Shown piece by piece: positions 1-6,981 of a DNA stretch of 15,514 nt. The stretch lies in NCBI GenBank assembly GCA_021772595.1, contig JAJFLS010000667.1:1-15514 (forward strand), read 5' to 3'. Both the position numbers and the translations under genes were made by a program. How positions within the stretch are numbered: position 1 is the stretch's first letter; each line of letters begins with the position of its first letter. The notes beneath the pieces were generated by a model. That model worked only from the letters and a program-made list of their open reading frames with translations. It did not search any database and had not been told where the DNA came from. The DNA is from Opitutales bacterium. Its GTDB lineage: Bacteria; Verrucomicrobiota; Verrucomicrobiia; Opitutales; Opitutaceae.

Positions 1-1316
1 GAGTTGTGGCCTTGGCGAGCCGCGTCCTGATACCAGGAGATCGCTTGGTCGCGGTCGCGGTCCGTGCCTTGCCCTTTCTCGAGCAGCACAGCGAGTTGGA
101 ATTGCGAATTCGGATCTCCCTTGGACGCCGCTTTGCGATAAAAAGCCGCCGCTAGATCGTAGTCTCTTTTAACGATCTCGCCTTGGAGATAAATGGTCGC
201 CAACTGGCGCATCGCATCCGGGCTGCCTCGGTCCGCAGCATCATTCAAAAGCTCAAGAGCCACTTCGGTGTCCCGTTCGATTCCTCGTCCTTCGAGGTAA
301 GAAACGCCTACCGAAACGATCGCGTCGAGATGATCGCGCTTCGCTGCTTTTCCGTACCAGTCAAAAGCGGTGCCCTCGTTTACAGATACGCCGATCCCCT
401 GATCGAATACGCGGCCGAGATTCCACATCGCCGGCGCGTGGTCCAGCTCCGCAGAGCTGCGGTACCAAAGCAAAGCCTTGCTGATGTCCTCATCGAGGCC
501 CCAAGCGTTTTCGTAGCACTGGGCCAACGCGTTCTGCGAATAAGGATTCCCCTTCTCCGCTGCAATCTGGAACCAGTGAGCGGCGGCGGCGAAGTCGCGA
601 GGACCACCGGACCCGTCGCGGCTCATCGAACCGATAACCGGCATCGACGCGTCGAACTCGAGCTCAGCCGCTTTGAGATAGAAAGCGCGGGAAGCCTGCA
701 AGTCGCGCAGCTCTTCCGGACCGAAAAATCGTAGCGACGCCAAATTGTGAAGCACGACCGGATAATCCGGCTCCAGCTCCAACGCGCGCTCATAGCTTAG
801 AATAGCAGTCGCCGGCTTTTCCAGAACCTCGAGCAGTCGTCCAAGCTGAGCATGGAAACGCGGTTCTTCGGGAAACTCCTTGATCGCGCCGCGGCAAGCT
901 TCCAAAGACGCCTTGCGGTCCAGCTTGTCATTCTCGACAGGATCCGCCGTTGCGAACTTGTCGTCCGGGATCGAAGCGAGGATGTCCGCTTCGAGAACCG
1001 GAGCGATCGGACTGATGCGAGCGCTTTCGCCCACTTCCAGCCGCGCCGTGTCGATTTTGACCACGACATCGGTTTCGAGCACTTCGACGACTTCGCCGCG
1101 GATCGTTTCGACCTCGTCGTTTTCGCTGATCTTGTCAACGCGGACACGGTCGCCTTGCTTGACGCTTCCAACGACCTCCAGCGATACGTTCGCGGTATTC
1201 TGATCCAAGGAGAGGATCACTCCCTTGGCTTCATGACTATCGAGATTGCTCTCTGCGCGGCCGATGACCGCAATAAGCAGAGAGGTAAAGAGTAATAAGC
1301 TAAATCGAGCCTTCAT
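1..1316 (-). CDS. Exported Sel1-like repeat protein, 5' part (runs off left edge)
   Basis: Translating the minus strand from the ATG at 1316 gives an uninterrupted frame to base 1 (438 codons, no stop), so the 3' end lies outside the window. Residues 1-21 look like a Sec signal peptide (MKAR, a hydrophobic run, then GRA before ESN). Residues ~28-105 are valine- and charge-rich and may form a small beta domain. Residues ~150-215 resemble TPR helices. From ~243 onward there are Sel1-like repeats with an exact 36-residue period: AEKGNPYS (253), AELDHAPA (289), AKRDHLDA (325), ADRGSPDA (361), ASKGDPNS (397), ARQGHN (433). Such solenoids usually act as protein-interaction scaffolds, probably periplasmic or outer-membrane here; the partner is unknown. 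Plus-strand frames over this region are shadows. There is no clear ribosome-binding site before the ATG. Confidence 0.88.
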   Translation of the reverse strand, partial: MKARFSLLLFTSLLIAVIGRAESNLDSHEAKGVILSLDQNTANVSLEVVGSVKQGDRVRVDKISENDEVETIRGEVVEVLETDVVVKIDTARLEVGESARISPIAPVLEADILASIPDDKFATADPVENDKLDRKASLEACRGAIKEFPEEPRFHAQLGRLLEVLEKPATAILSYERALELEPDYPVVLHNLASLRFFGPEELRDLQASRAFYLKAAELEFDASMPVIGSMSRDGSGGPRDFAAAAHWFQIAAEKGNPYSQNALAQCYENAWGLDEDISKALLWYRSSAELDHAPAMWNLGRVFDQGIGVSVNEGTAFDWYGKAAKRDHLDAIVSVGVSYLEGRGIERDTEVALELLNDAADRGSPDAMRQLATIYLQGEIVKRDYDLAAAFYRKAASKGDPNSQFQLAVLLEKGQGTDRDRDQAISWYQDAARQGHN

Positions 1317-1718
1317 AATAATGGTATGTCTTATAATTGCCGCCAAACGCCTTTGGGCGCCGACGAATATTTATTTTATCTATAACTAGCTTACGTGTTC
1401 AAACGGCTCCTGTCATCGCCCGATCAAGAGGTATTTTGAAGAAAATCGATCCGTCTGCGGCCACCGCATAAGGGACCCTAGCGATACCCACTCTGCCGCT
1501 GAATTCCTCAGCTTTTGCCGTAGGCGCGCCTCGCGAACCCCCAATCCGCGCCTGCGCCTAGTGAGCCTGAGGAACCTTCACTCTACAGACCATTCCCGAG
1601 CCCGTCGCCCGCCCAAACCGCCAAATTTCCAGGCGCCCTCCCCTGGCGAGCCATTTGCTGGCCTCCTCCCGAAACCCGCGCTTGCAGAGGCCCGGTTCCT
1701 GCGTAGCTTAATTTCTAA
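1317..1718. other. Gap of ~400 bases with no convincing gene
   Basis: The part next to 1316 holds the minus-strand promoter candidate. The middle contains an imperfect GC-rich inverted repeat: TAGGCGC at 1521-1527 pairs with GCGCCTA at 1554-1560, with an inner CGCG (1532-1535) against CGCG (1547-1550). No T-run follows it, so it is not an obvious terminator. The stretch 1561-1718 is rich in Pro, Arg and Ser codons in one frame but shows no protein-like pattern. Presumably it carries the promoter of the downstream TPR gene, which I could not locate. Confidence 0.5.
1373..1402 (-). promoter_or_regulatory. Candidate sigma70-type promoter for the Sel1-repeat gene
   Basis: On the minus strand TTGAAC (1402-1397) is followed after 18 bases by TAAAAT (1378-1373), matching the -35 and -10 consensus at 4/6 and 5/6 positions. 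The predicted start of transcription is about 50 bases before the ATG at 1316. The leader contains a small imperfect hairpin (CGCCCAAA against TTTGGCG, ~1340-1357). AT-rich sequence between a GC-rich gene and a GC-rich gap supports a promoter, but the match could be chance. Confidence 0.35.
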
Positions 1719-2087
1719 ATGGAAATCGACGCGCAAGACGCCTTCGACATCAACTTTTTCGAGAATGTCCTCAAAAGAGATCCCAAAAACCGGGAGTCTC
1801 TAGAACTGCTCGGCAGCTTGTATTCGAAGTACGAAATGGCGCGACAGGCGCTGCGAATCGATCGTCGGCTCTTGCGCATATTGCCTCAGGACGCCCGCAT
1901 CCGCTACAATTTCGCCTGCAGCCTCAGCCTGCTAGGACGGAAAAGCGACGCCGTAGCTGCATTGAAAGAGGCGATCGACCTAGGCTACGACGACATGGAC
2001 TGGCTGCTTCAGGATCCAGATCTAAACGGGCTCAAAGGCTACAGCGAATTCGAATCTCTAATCGCTCCCCACAAGTGCCCGTTTTAA
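1719..2087 (+). CDS. Small TPR-repeat protein
   Basis: A 122-residue protein with no signal peptide or membrane segment, so probably cytoplasmic. Residues ~15-90 form about two tetratricopeptide units (alternating helices with RESLELLGSLYSKY and ARIRYNFACSLSLLGR), and a third half-unit ends in DPDLNGLKGYSEFESL. The ending 'GY-DD-W-DPDL-L-F-L' is familiar from bacterial TPR proteins. TPR units mediate protein contacts; no partner is indicated. The ATG at 1719 is the first in frame before the repeats and is preceded by TTCTAA rather than a Shine-Dalgarno sequence. The MFS gene starts 45 bases downstream on the same strand, so the two may be co-transcribed. Fairly sure it is a gene, not of its role. 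Confidence 0.75.
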   Translation: MEIDAQDAFDINFFENVLKRDPKNRESLELLGSLYSKYEMARQALRIDRRLLRILPQDARIRYNFACSLSLLGRKSDAVAALKEAIDLGYDDMDWLLQDPDLNGLKGYSEFESLIAPHKCPF

Positions 2088-2132
2088 GCGATCTAAGATA
2101 GAGATCGATCCCACTGAGCGGGACGGTCCGCA

Positions 2133-3428
2133 TTGCACAATCAATTGCGGCTCGCCTGGCAGTCGAGCCCTACCACCCAAAAACCGGAGATCCCCAATCG
2201 GACACTCCCAAACAATCGATCAACGCTGGAGCAAAACGAACAACAACGAATAGCCAAAAAGACCTTCCGCATGGACCTGCTGCGCAGCAGCATGAGCGGG
2301 ATGCTGGACGCTGGCTGGCGCACCTTCGCGCTGCTCATCGTCACCCGCTATTTCGACGGGCCCTCGTTCGCCAAAGCCACTGTTCCGGCGGCGTTCATGA
2401 TCGGGCTGCTCTCAACCCCCGTTGTCCTGTTTTACATAGCCAGGCTCGAAATAAAGTCCGCCAAGCTCTGCAGCTTCAACTACGGTCTCGCCGGAATCTT
2501 GTTTCTGATCGCTTCGCTCGGTAGCGACAACCTTTGGCTATTCCTCGGAGCAGGCACGATCGCGGCTGCTCTGATCGCCCAGCAGATGCCGCTACTCGTC
2601 CACATGTACACGACCAACTACTCGGCCGGGATGCGCGGGAAACGCGTCTCCTACGCCATCACTCTCAGCGTGGCTATATCGCCCCTATTCGGCTGGATCG
2701 GTGGACTCATCCTCGAAAACGATCTTTCCGATTTCCCGATCCTGTTTCAATGGATGGCCGCCGCCAGCATTCTGGCAGGCCTGGCCGTCCGGGCAATCCC
2801 TTCTGAAACCCTCCCCCGCAGCCGGGGCGGCAATCCGCTCACCCATCTCTCGCTAGCGTGGAAAGACAAAATCTTCGGCTGCATGCTCGGGATGTGGATG
2901 ATCCTCGGCTTCGGAAACTTGACGACCATGCCGCTCCAAATCGAATACATGACAAGCGGCGACTACAGTATCCAGGCAACCAACACGCAGATCGTGATCG
3001 CCGCCATCATCATCCCGAGCGTGACGCGACTGTTCGCCACGACGATATGGGGGCATCTATTCGACGCATTCGATTTCTTTTTCGTGCGAGGGTTTGCGAG
3101 TGCCATCCAGCTAGCGGCAATGCTCATATTCTTCGAGGCCGACACAATCACCGGCATCTACCTCGGCTCCTTCACGTACGGAGTCGCGCTCGCCGGCGCC
3201 AATGTCAACTGGAGCCTCTGGGTCACCAAATTCGCGCCCGAAGGCCAGGAATCCAACTACATGACGGTGCACTCGTTCACGACCGGAATCCGCGGAGTCA
3301 TCGCTCCGTTCATCGGATTCTACATGCTCAGCTTCTTTTCGATTCAAAACTGGGCCATCGTGGGATCCTTGTTCGTCGCGCTTTCGATCGTCCTCCTCGC
3401 CCCCATCCGCCGAATGGCGAGACGCTGA
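2133..3428 (+). CDS. MFS-type membrane transporter
   Basis: A hydrophobic protein of up to 431 residues with about 11-12 membrane segments. The first begins near residue 55 (GMLDAGWRTFALLIVTRYF) and the last is near 405-425 (IVGSLFVALSIVLLAP). The order of helices, the basic loops between them and the glycine-rich late helix (residues ~380-400) suit the major facilitator superfamily. The substrate cannot be told from sequence. The start is uncertain. The frame opens with TTG at 2133, but the first ATG is at 2271 (codon 47), just before the first helix. I kept the longer form because the basic segment directly before that ATG (RIAKKTFR) looks like a cytosolic lead-in to the first helix. Neither start has a good ribosome-binding site. 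It lies between a TPR gene and gltX on the same strand, with a gap of 77 bases to gltX. Confidence 0.82.
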   Translation: MHNQLRLAWQSSPTTQKPEIPNRTLPNNRSTLEQNEQQRIAKKTFRMDLLRSSMSGMLDAGWRTFALLIVTRYFDGPSFAKATVPAAFMIGLLSTPVVLFYIARLEIKSAKLCSFNYGLAGILFLIASLGSDNLWLFLGAGTIAAALIAQQMPLLVHMYTTNYSAGMRGKRVSYAITLSVAISPLFGWIGGLILENDLSDFPILFQWMAAASILAGLAVRAIPSETLPRSRGGNPLTHLSLAWKDKIFGCMLGMWMILGFGNLTTMPLQIEYMTSGDYSIQATNTQIVIAAIIIPSVTRLFATTIWGHLFDAFDFFFVRGFASAIQLAAMLIFFEADTITGIYLGSFTYGVALAGANVNWSLWVTKFAPEGQESNYMTVHSFTTGIRGVIAPFIGFYMLSFFSIQNWAIVGSLFVALSIVLLAPIRRMARR

Positions 3429-3505
3429 CCGAAGTTGCACAGTCTCCATCGAGCGCCGAGCATTGTCTTGATTCGTCTCTCCTTACGCGCAACGTGTCCT
3501 GCATC

Positions 3506-4885
3506 ATGAGTAACGTCAGAGTCAGATTCGCTCCCAGCCCGACGGGATCCACGCATATCGGGACCGCCCGAACCGCGTTGTTCAATTGGCTTTACGCCCG
3601 TCACACAGGCGGCACATTCGTCCTTCGGATCGAAGACACCGACAAGGAGCGCAACACGCAGGAGGCCCTCGACGAGCTGGTCGACGGCCTCAAGTGGCTC
3701 GGCCTAGACTGGGACGAAGGTCCGGAAAACGGAGGCGATTTCGGCCCCTATTTTCAAAGCCAGCGAGGCGACATCTATAAAACCTATCTGCAAACGCTCC
3801 GCGACTCCGGACGCGCCTACGAGAAGGACGGCGCCGTGTTCTTCAAGCTCGAGGGCGAGCGCTACACGGAATACGACGATTACCAGAAAGCGGAAATCGA
3901 AAAGGTGAAAACTCAGCCCGTAGTAATCGATGACTTGATCCGCGGCCAAGTGACGCGGCGCGAAGAACGCGACTTCGTTTTGCAGCGCTCCAATGGCGAC
4001 CCGAGCTTTCACTTCGTCAACGTCGTCGACGATATCGCAATGAAGATCACCCACGTAATTCGGGGCGAAGACCATCTTTCGAACACCTCCAAACACGTCG
4101 AACTTTTCAATGCCTTCGGCGTCGAACCACCGAAGTACGCCCACCTCCCTATGATCCTCAAGGATCCCAAGGACGGGAAAGGCAAAATGTCCAAACGCGA
4201 CAAGGGAGCCTTGATATCTGAATACAAGGAGCGCAACTTCCTCCCCGGCGCAGTTCGAAATTTCATCGCGCTCCTCGGCTGGTCTCCCAAGGACGACCAA
4301 GAGGTGTTTACGATCGAAGCGCTCGTCCGGCGGTTCAATCTGGACGATGTCCAGAAAGGCGGCGCGCGATTCGACGAGAAGAAGATGTCTCATCTGAATT
4401 TCGAACACATGAAAACGCTTCCAATTTCCGAATACGTCGAGAGCGCGAAGCCCGCCTTGCAAAAAGCTGGCCTCATCGGCGAAAGCACAGACGAGCAATA
4501 TCTCCTTTCAACGCTTAAAATCTGCCAAGAGAAAATCGACAGCTTCGAAAACCTGCCTAGCTTCGCGGCGTACTTCTTTTCCGACACATTCGCGAACAAC
4601 GAAAAGGCGGAGAACAAGACGATGAAGAAGGGCGAGCCGATCGCACGTATCCAGGAAATCGCTCCGAAGCTCGAAGAGCTGAGCGCTTGGGACAAGGCTT
4701 CCATCGAAGGAGTATTCAATCGACTCGCCGCCGAAACGGGGCTGAAACCCTTCGCCTGGTTTCCAGTCGTTCGCTTCGCAGTCAGCGGCACAAACTCCGG
4801 TCCCGACTTCCTGCCAATGCTCGAAGTTCTTGGTAAAGAACGCGTTCTCGAGCGGTTAAAACGAACCGCCGAGAAATACGCCTGA
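3506..4885 (+). CDS. gltX: Glutamyl-tRNA synthetase
   Basis: A class I aminoacyl-tRNA synthetase of 459 residues that charges tRNA(Glu) with glutamate in the cytoplasm. The N-terminal Rossmann fold carries RFAPSPTGSTHIGTART, with the HIGH-class motif HIGT at residues 17-20 and FVLRIEDTD after it. The KMSKS-class motif is KMSKR at 227-231. The helical anticodon-binding region fills the C-terminal third. The zinc-binding cysteines found in some GluRS enzymes are absent. The start is the ATG at 3506, because MSNVRVRFAPSP is the normal family N-terminus. The open frame continues 648 bases further upstream, but that part only shadows the transporter gene. Length is normal for a bacterial GluRS. 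Whether it discriminates against tRNA(Gln) cannot be read directly, but the neighbouring glnS suggests that it does. Confidence 0.97.
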   Translation: MSNVRVRFAPSPTGSTHIGTARTALFNWLYARHTGGTFVLRIEDTDKERNTQEALDELVDGLKWLGLDWDEGPENGGDFGPYFQSQRGDIYKTYLQTLRDSGRAYEKDGAVFFKLEGERYTEYDDYQKAEIEKVKTQPVVIDDLIRGQVTRREERDFVLQRSNGDPSFHFVNVVDDIAMKITHVIRGEDHLSNTSKHVELFNAFGVEPPKYAHLPMILKDPKDGKGKMSKRDKGALISEYKERNFLPGAVRNFIALLGWSPKDDQEVFTIEALVRRFNLDDVQKGGARFDEKKMSHLNFEHMKTLPISEYVESAKPALQKAGLIGESTDEQYLLSTLKICQEKIDSFENLPSFAAYFFSDTFANNEKAENKTMKKGEPIARIQEIAPKLEELSAWDKASIEGVFNRLAAETGLKPFAWFPVVRFAVSGTNSGPDFLPMLEVLGKERVLERLKRTAEKYA

Positions 4886-4913
4886 TCGACCGCAACCTTC
4901 TACACTTTCCGCC

Positions 4914-6587
4914 ATGACCGACGAACCGACTTCCAATTTCATCCGCGACATCATCGACGAAGATCTCGCTGCTGGAACTCACACTCAGATCGTAACGCGA
5001 TTTCCGCCGGAACCGAACGGCTATTTGCACATCGGCCACGCCTTCGCGATAAAGGTTTCACACGGAATCGCCCGCGACTACAAAGGGCTCTTCTATTTGC
5101 GATTCGACGACACCAATCCCGCGAAAGAAGAAGATGAATACGTTCAGGCGATCAAGGCGGACGTCCAATGGCTCGGCGCAGACTGGGGCGACAATCTGTT
5201 TTTCACATCCGACTATTTCGACAAGCTCTACGAATGGGCTATCCATCTTATCAATGAAGGCCTGGCCTACGTCGATGATCTGACGCCCGAAGAGATGCGG
5301 ACCTATCGCGGCACATTGACCGAGCCCGGCAAAAACTCGCCGTACCGAGATCGACCTATCAAAGAGAGTCTCGATCTTTTTCAGCGGATGAAGTCAGGCG
5401 AATTCGACGAGGGCGAGAGAGTTTTGCGGGCGAAGATCGACATGGCTAATCCCAATCTCAATCTCCGCGACCCCGTCCTCTACCGCATCCTCCACGCCAG
5501 CCACCACCGGACGGGCGACAAATGGAAGATCTACCCTTCTTACGATTTCGCCCATGGCCAGAGCGACGCGATCGAAGGCATCACGCACAGCTTGTGCTCG
5601 CTTGAATTCGAGTTTCACCGCCCGCTCTACAACTGGTTCATCGAGAACCTTCCCGTACCCAGCAAGCCAAGACAAATCGAATTCGCGCGATTGAACATCG
5701 AGTACGTCATCACGAGCAAACGCAAGCTGCTCCAACTTGTAACCGAAGGCCACGTGCGCGGCTGGGACGATCCGCGAATGCCGACTGTATCCGGACTTCG
5801 GCGACGCGGCTACACGCCCGAGGCTATCAACGAATTCTGCCATCGCGCGGGAGTCGCCAAACGCGAGCGCGTCAACGAATACTCGTTGCTCGAGTACTGC
5901 TTGCGTCAGGATCTCGAAGAGCGAGCGTTTCGCCGCATGGCCGTGCTCGATCCCGTTAAGGTCGTCATCGAGAATTTCCCGGAAGACGAGGTCGAATACT
6001 TCGAAGGCCCGAACCACCCGGCCAAACCGGAGCTAGGCGCGCGGAAGGTCGCGCTGACTAAAGAGATCTACATCGAACGGAGCGACTTCATGGAAGATCC
6101 GCCGAAGAAATTCTTCCGCCTTGGCCCAGGGCGAGAAGTTCGCCTCCGCTACGCGTGCTACATCACTTGCACGGATTTCACGAAAAACGAGCAAGGCGAG
6201 ATCACGGAGATCCGCGCCACCTTCGACCCTGAATCACGCGGCGGTTCCACTCCCGACGGCCGCCGGGTCAAAGGTACCATCCATTGGGTCAGCGCCACTC
6301 GGAACACCCCATTCGAAGCGCGGATTTACGAGCAACTGTTCACAAAGGCCAATCCCGAAGACGTCGAGGAAGGCCAGACTTTTGTCGATAATCTCAACCC
6401 GAACTCCGAAAGCATCATCACTGCCTATGGAGAGCCCAAACTCTCCGAGGCCAAAGTGAGCGAACGCTTTCAATTCGAACGCAAAGGCTATTTCGCGGTG
6501 GATCCAGATACGAACGCCGAAAAGTTTGTCTTCAACCAAGCAGTCAGCCTTCGCGACAGCTGGGGGAAGAAACAGAAGAAGGGGTAG
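4914..6587 (+). CDS. glnS: Glutaminyl-tRNA synthetase
   Basis: A class I synthetase of 557 residues that attaches glutamine directly to tRNA(Gln). The catalytic domain starts with TRFPPEPNGYLHIGHA (HIGH at 39-42) and FDDTNP. The KMSKS-equivalent loop is VITSKRK (265-271), followed by the GlnRS signature GWDDPRMPTVSGLRRRGYTP. The C-terminal half is the two-barrel anticodon-binding region (LDPVKVVIENFPE onward, with GTIHWVSA). Length is typical of bacterial GlnRS, and there is no extra N- or C-terminal domain. It begins 28 bases after gltX and is probably in the same transcript. Having GlnRS means Gln-tRNA(Gln) can be made without the GatCAB amidotransferase route. A possible terminator hairpin follows at 6605-6626. 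The start has no Shine-Dalgarno sequence, but the ATG at 4914 matches the family N-terminus. Confidence 0.97.
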   Translation: MTDEPTSNFIRDIIDEDLAAGTHTQIVTRFPPEPNGYLHIGHAFAIKVSHGIARDYKGLFYLRFDDTNPAKEEDEYVQAIKADVQWLGADWGDNLFFTSDYFDKLYEWAIHLINEGLAYVDDLTPEEMRTYRGTLTEPGKNSPYRDRPIKESLDLFQRMKSGEFDEGERVLRAKIDMANPNLNLRDPVLYRILHASHHRTGDKWKIYPSYDFAHGQSDAIEGITHSLCSLEFEFHRPLYNWFIENLPVPSKPRQIEFARLNIEYVITSKRKLLQLVTEGHVRGWDDPRMPTVSGLRRRGYTPEAINEFCHRAGVAKRERVNEYSLLEYCLRQDLEERAFRRMAVLDPVKVVIENFPEDEVEYFEGPNHPAKPELGARKVALTKEIYIERSDFMEDPPKKFFRLGPGREVRLRYACYITCTDFTKNEQGEITEIRATFDPESRGGSTPDGRRVKGTIHWVSATRNTPFEARIYEQLFTKANPEDVEEGQTFVDNLNPNSESIITAYGEPKLSEAKVSERFQFERKGYFAVDPDTNAEKFVFNQAVSLRDSWGKKQKKG

Positions 6588-6604
6588 CGGGCATCACAAG
6601 GTAG

Positions 6605-6630
6605 GGCTGCTTATCCTTAAGCAGCCGTTT
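6605..6630 (+). terminator. Possible terminator hairpin after glnS
   Basis: GGCTGCTTA (6605-6613) pairs perfectly with TAAGCAGCC (6618-6626) around a TCCT loop, 17 bases after the glnS stop. The T-tract is poor (GTTTCC), so termination may be weak. The hairpin coincides with the left end of a repeat element (6599-6899), so it may belong to that element and not be a dedicated terminator. Confidence 0.45.
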
Positions 6631-6718
6631 CCGCGATTCCTCCTTTTCGGCTGACTAGTACATCATCTCGAAAGTTCCATACATACAAATCATTGAAACG
6701 ACCTTTGAGGATATGATT

Positions 6719-6786
6719 ACCACTGATGAACACTGATATGATCGAATTGGCCAAGTCATCAGTGTATATCAGTGTCCTCAGTGGTT
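6719..6786. repeat. Palindromic CACTGAT repeat (arms 6719-6739 and 6766-6786)
   Basis: The left arm ACCACTGATGAACACTGAT(AT) is matched by the reverse complement of the right arm, AACCACTGAGGACACTGAT(AT), with one substitution and one single-base shift over 21 bases. A 26-base spacer with the related CATCAGTGT separates them. The RNA or single strand could fold into a ~20-base-pair hairpin. Confidence 0.7.
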
Positions 6787-6800
6787 TAATAAAATATCTC

Positions 6801-6835
6801 AATTCATCTGTGCTCGCTGTGTCATCTGTGGTTAA
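6801..6835 (-). repeat. Diverged copy of the same repeat (CCACAGATGACACAG form)
   Basis: Read on the minus strand, TTAACCACAGATGACACAG followed by GAGCACAGATGAATT has the same spacing of CCAC-GAT-ACAC-GAT words as the 6719-6786 palindrome, with CACAG in place of CACTG. It is therefore a second, diverged unit of the same type in the same orientation as the right arm. Confidence 0.55.
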
Positions 6836-6921
6836 TTTATCATTTGGCCGTATTTACAAAACTTATAGAACGCTGCACTAGGGATAGTCAGCCCTACCTC
6901 GCGTCTCTCGAATTTTGGATA

Positions 6922-6956
6922 CAAAAAAGCCCGCTCGATTTTCATCGGAGCGGGCT
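6922..6956 (-). terminator. Rho-independent terminator of the cheX/receiver operon
   Basis: On the minus strand AGCCCGCTC (6956-6948) pairs with GAGCGGGCT (6936-6928), extended by GAT/ATC across a one-base bulge, with a short loop and then a run of T (6928-6923). It lies 25 bases after the stop codon of the receiver-STAS gene. This is the clearest intrinsic terminator in the window. Confidence 0.9.
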
Positions 6957-6981
6957 AGTATTAAAATTGTAACGACGTCGG

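Larger units (their letters stand above)
6599..6899. repeat. MITE-like intergenic element with imperfect terminal inverted repeats
   Basis: AGGTAGGGCTG at 6599-6609 is repeated exactly in inverted orientation at 6889-6899 (CAGCCCTACCT). The similarity continues inwards for roughly 28 bases with small gaps (CTTATCC versus ACTATCC, then GCAGC on both sides). The ~300-base segment between holds several inverted copies of a CCACTGATGACACTGAT-like motif and is more AT-rich than its neighbours. No transposase is encoded. A 61-codon minus-strand frame (6802-6617) lies inside but has no recognisable domain. I saw no clear target-site duplication. Confidence 0.55.

Noticed and set aside
183..734. Plus-strand open frame of 183 codons (also 852-1295 and 880-1203)
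   Set aside because: They lie antisense to the continuous Sel1-repeat coding frame, which has a clear 36-residue periodicity and signal peptide.
1521..1560. GC-rich imperfect inverted repeat in the gap before the TPR gene as a terminator or small RNA
   Set aside because: Arms are broken by an internal loop, no T-run follows, and no gene ends nearby on either strand.
1561..1803. 80-codon plus frame starting with GTG
   Set aside because: Composition is Pro/Arg/Ser-rich without pattern, and it overlaps the start of the TPR gene in another frame.
2858..3505. Upstream extension of the gltX frame to give a 675-residue protein
   Set aside because: The extra part is an out-of-frame shadow of the transporter; GluRS proteins begin at the VRVRFAPSPTG segment.
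3704..4498. Long minus-strand frame of 264 codons antisense to gltX
   Set aside because: GC-rich codon use creates antisense frames; gltX motifs on plus are unmistakable and the antisense product resembles nothing known.
5394..6017. Minus-strand frame of 207 codons antisense to glnS
   Set aside because: Shadow of the conserved glnS coding frame.
6617..6802. 61-codon minus-strand frame in the intergenic repeat element
   Set aside because: No domain, low complexity of evidence, and it lies wholly inside palindromic repeats; kept only as an aside to the element.
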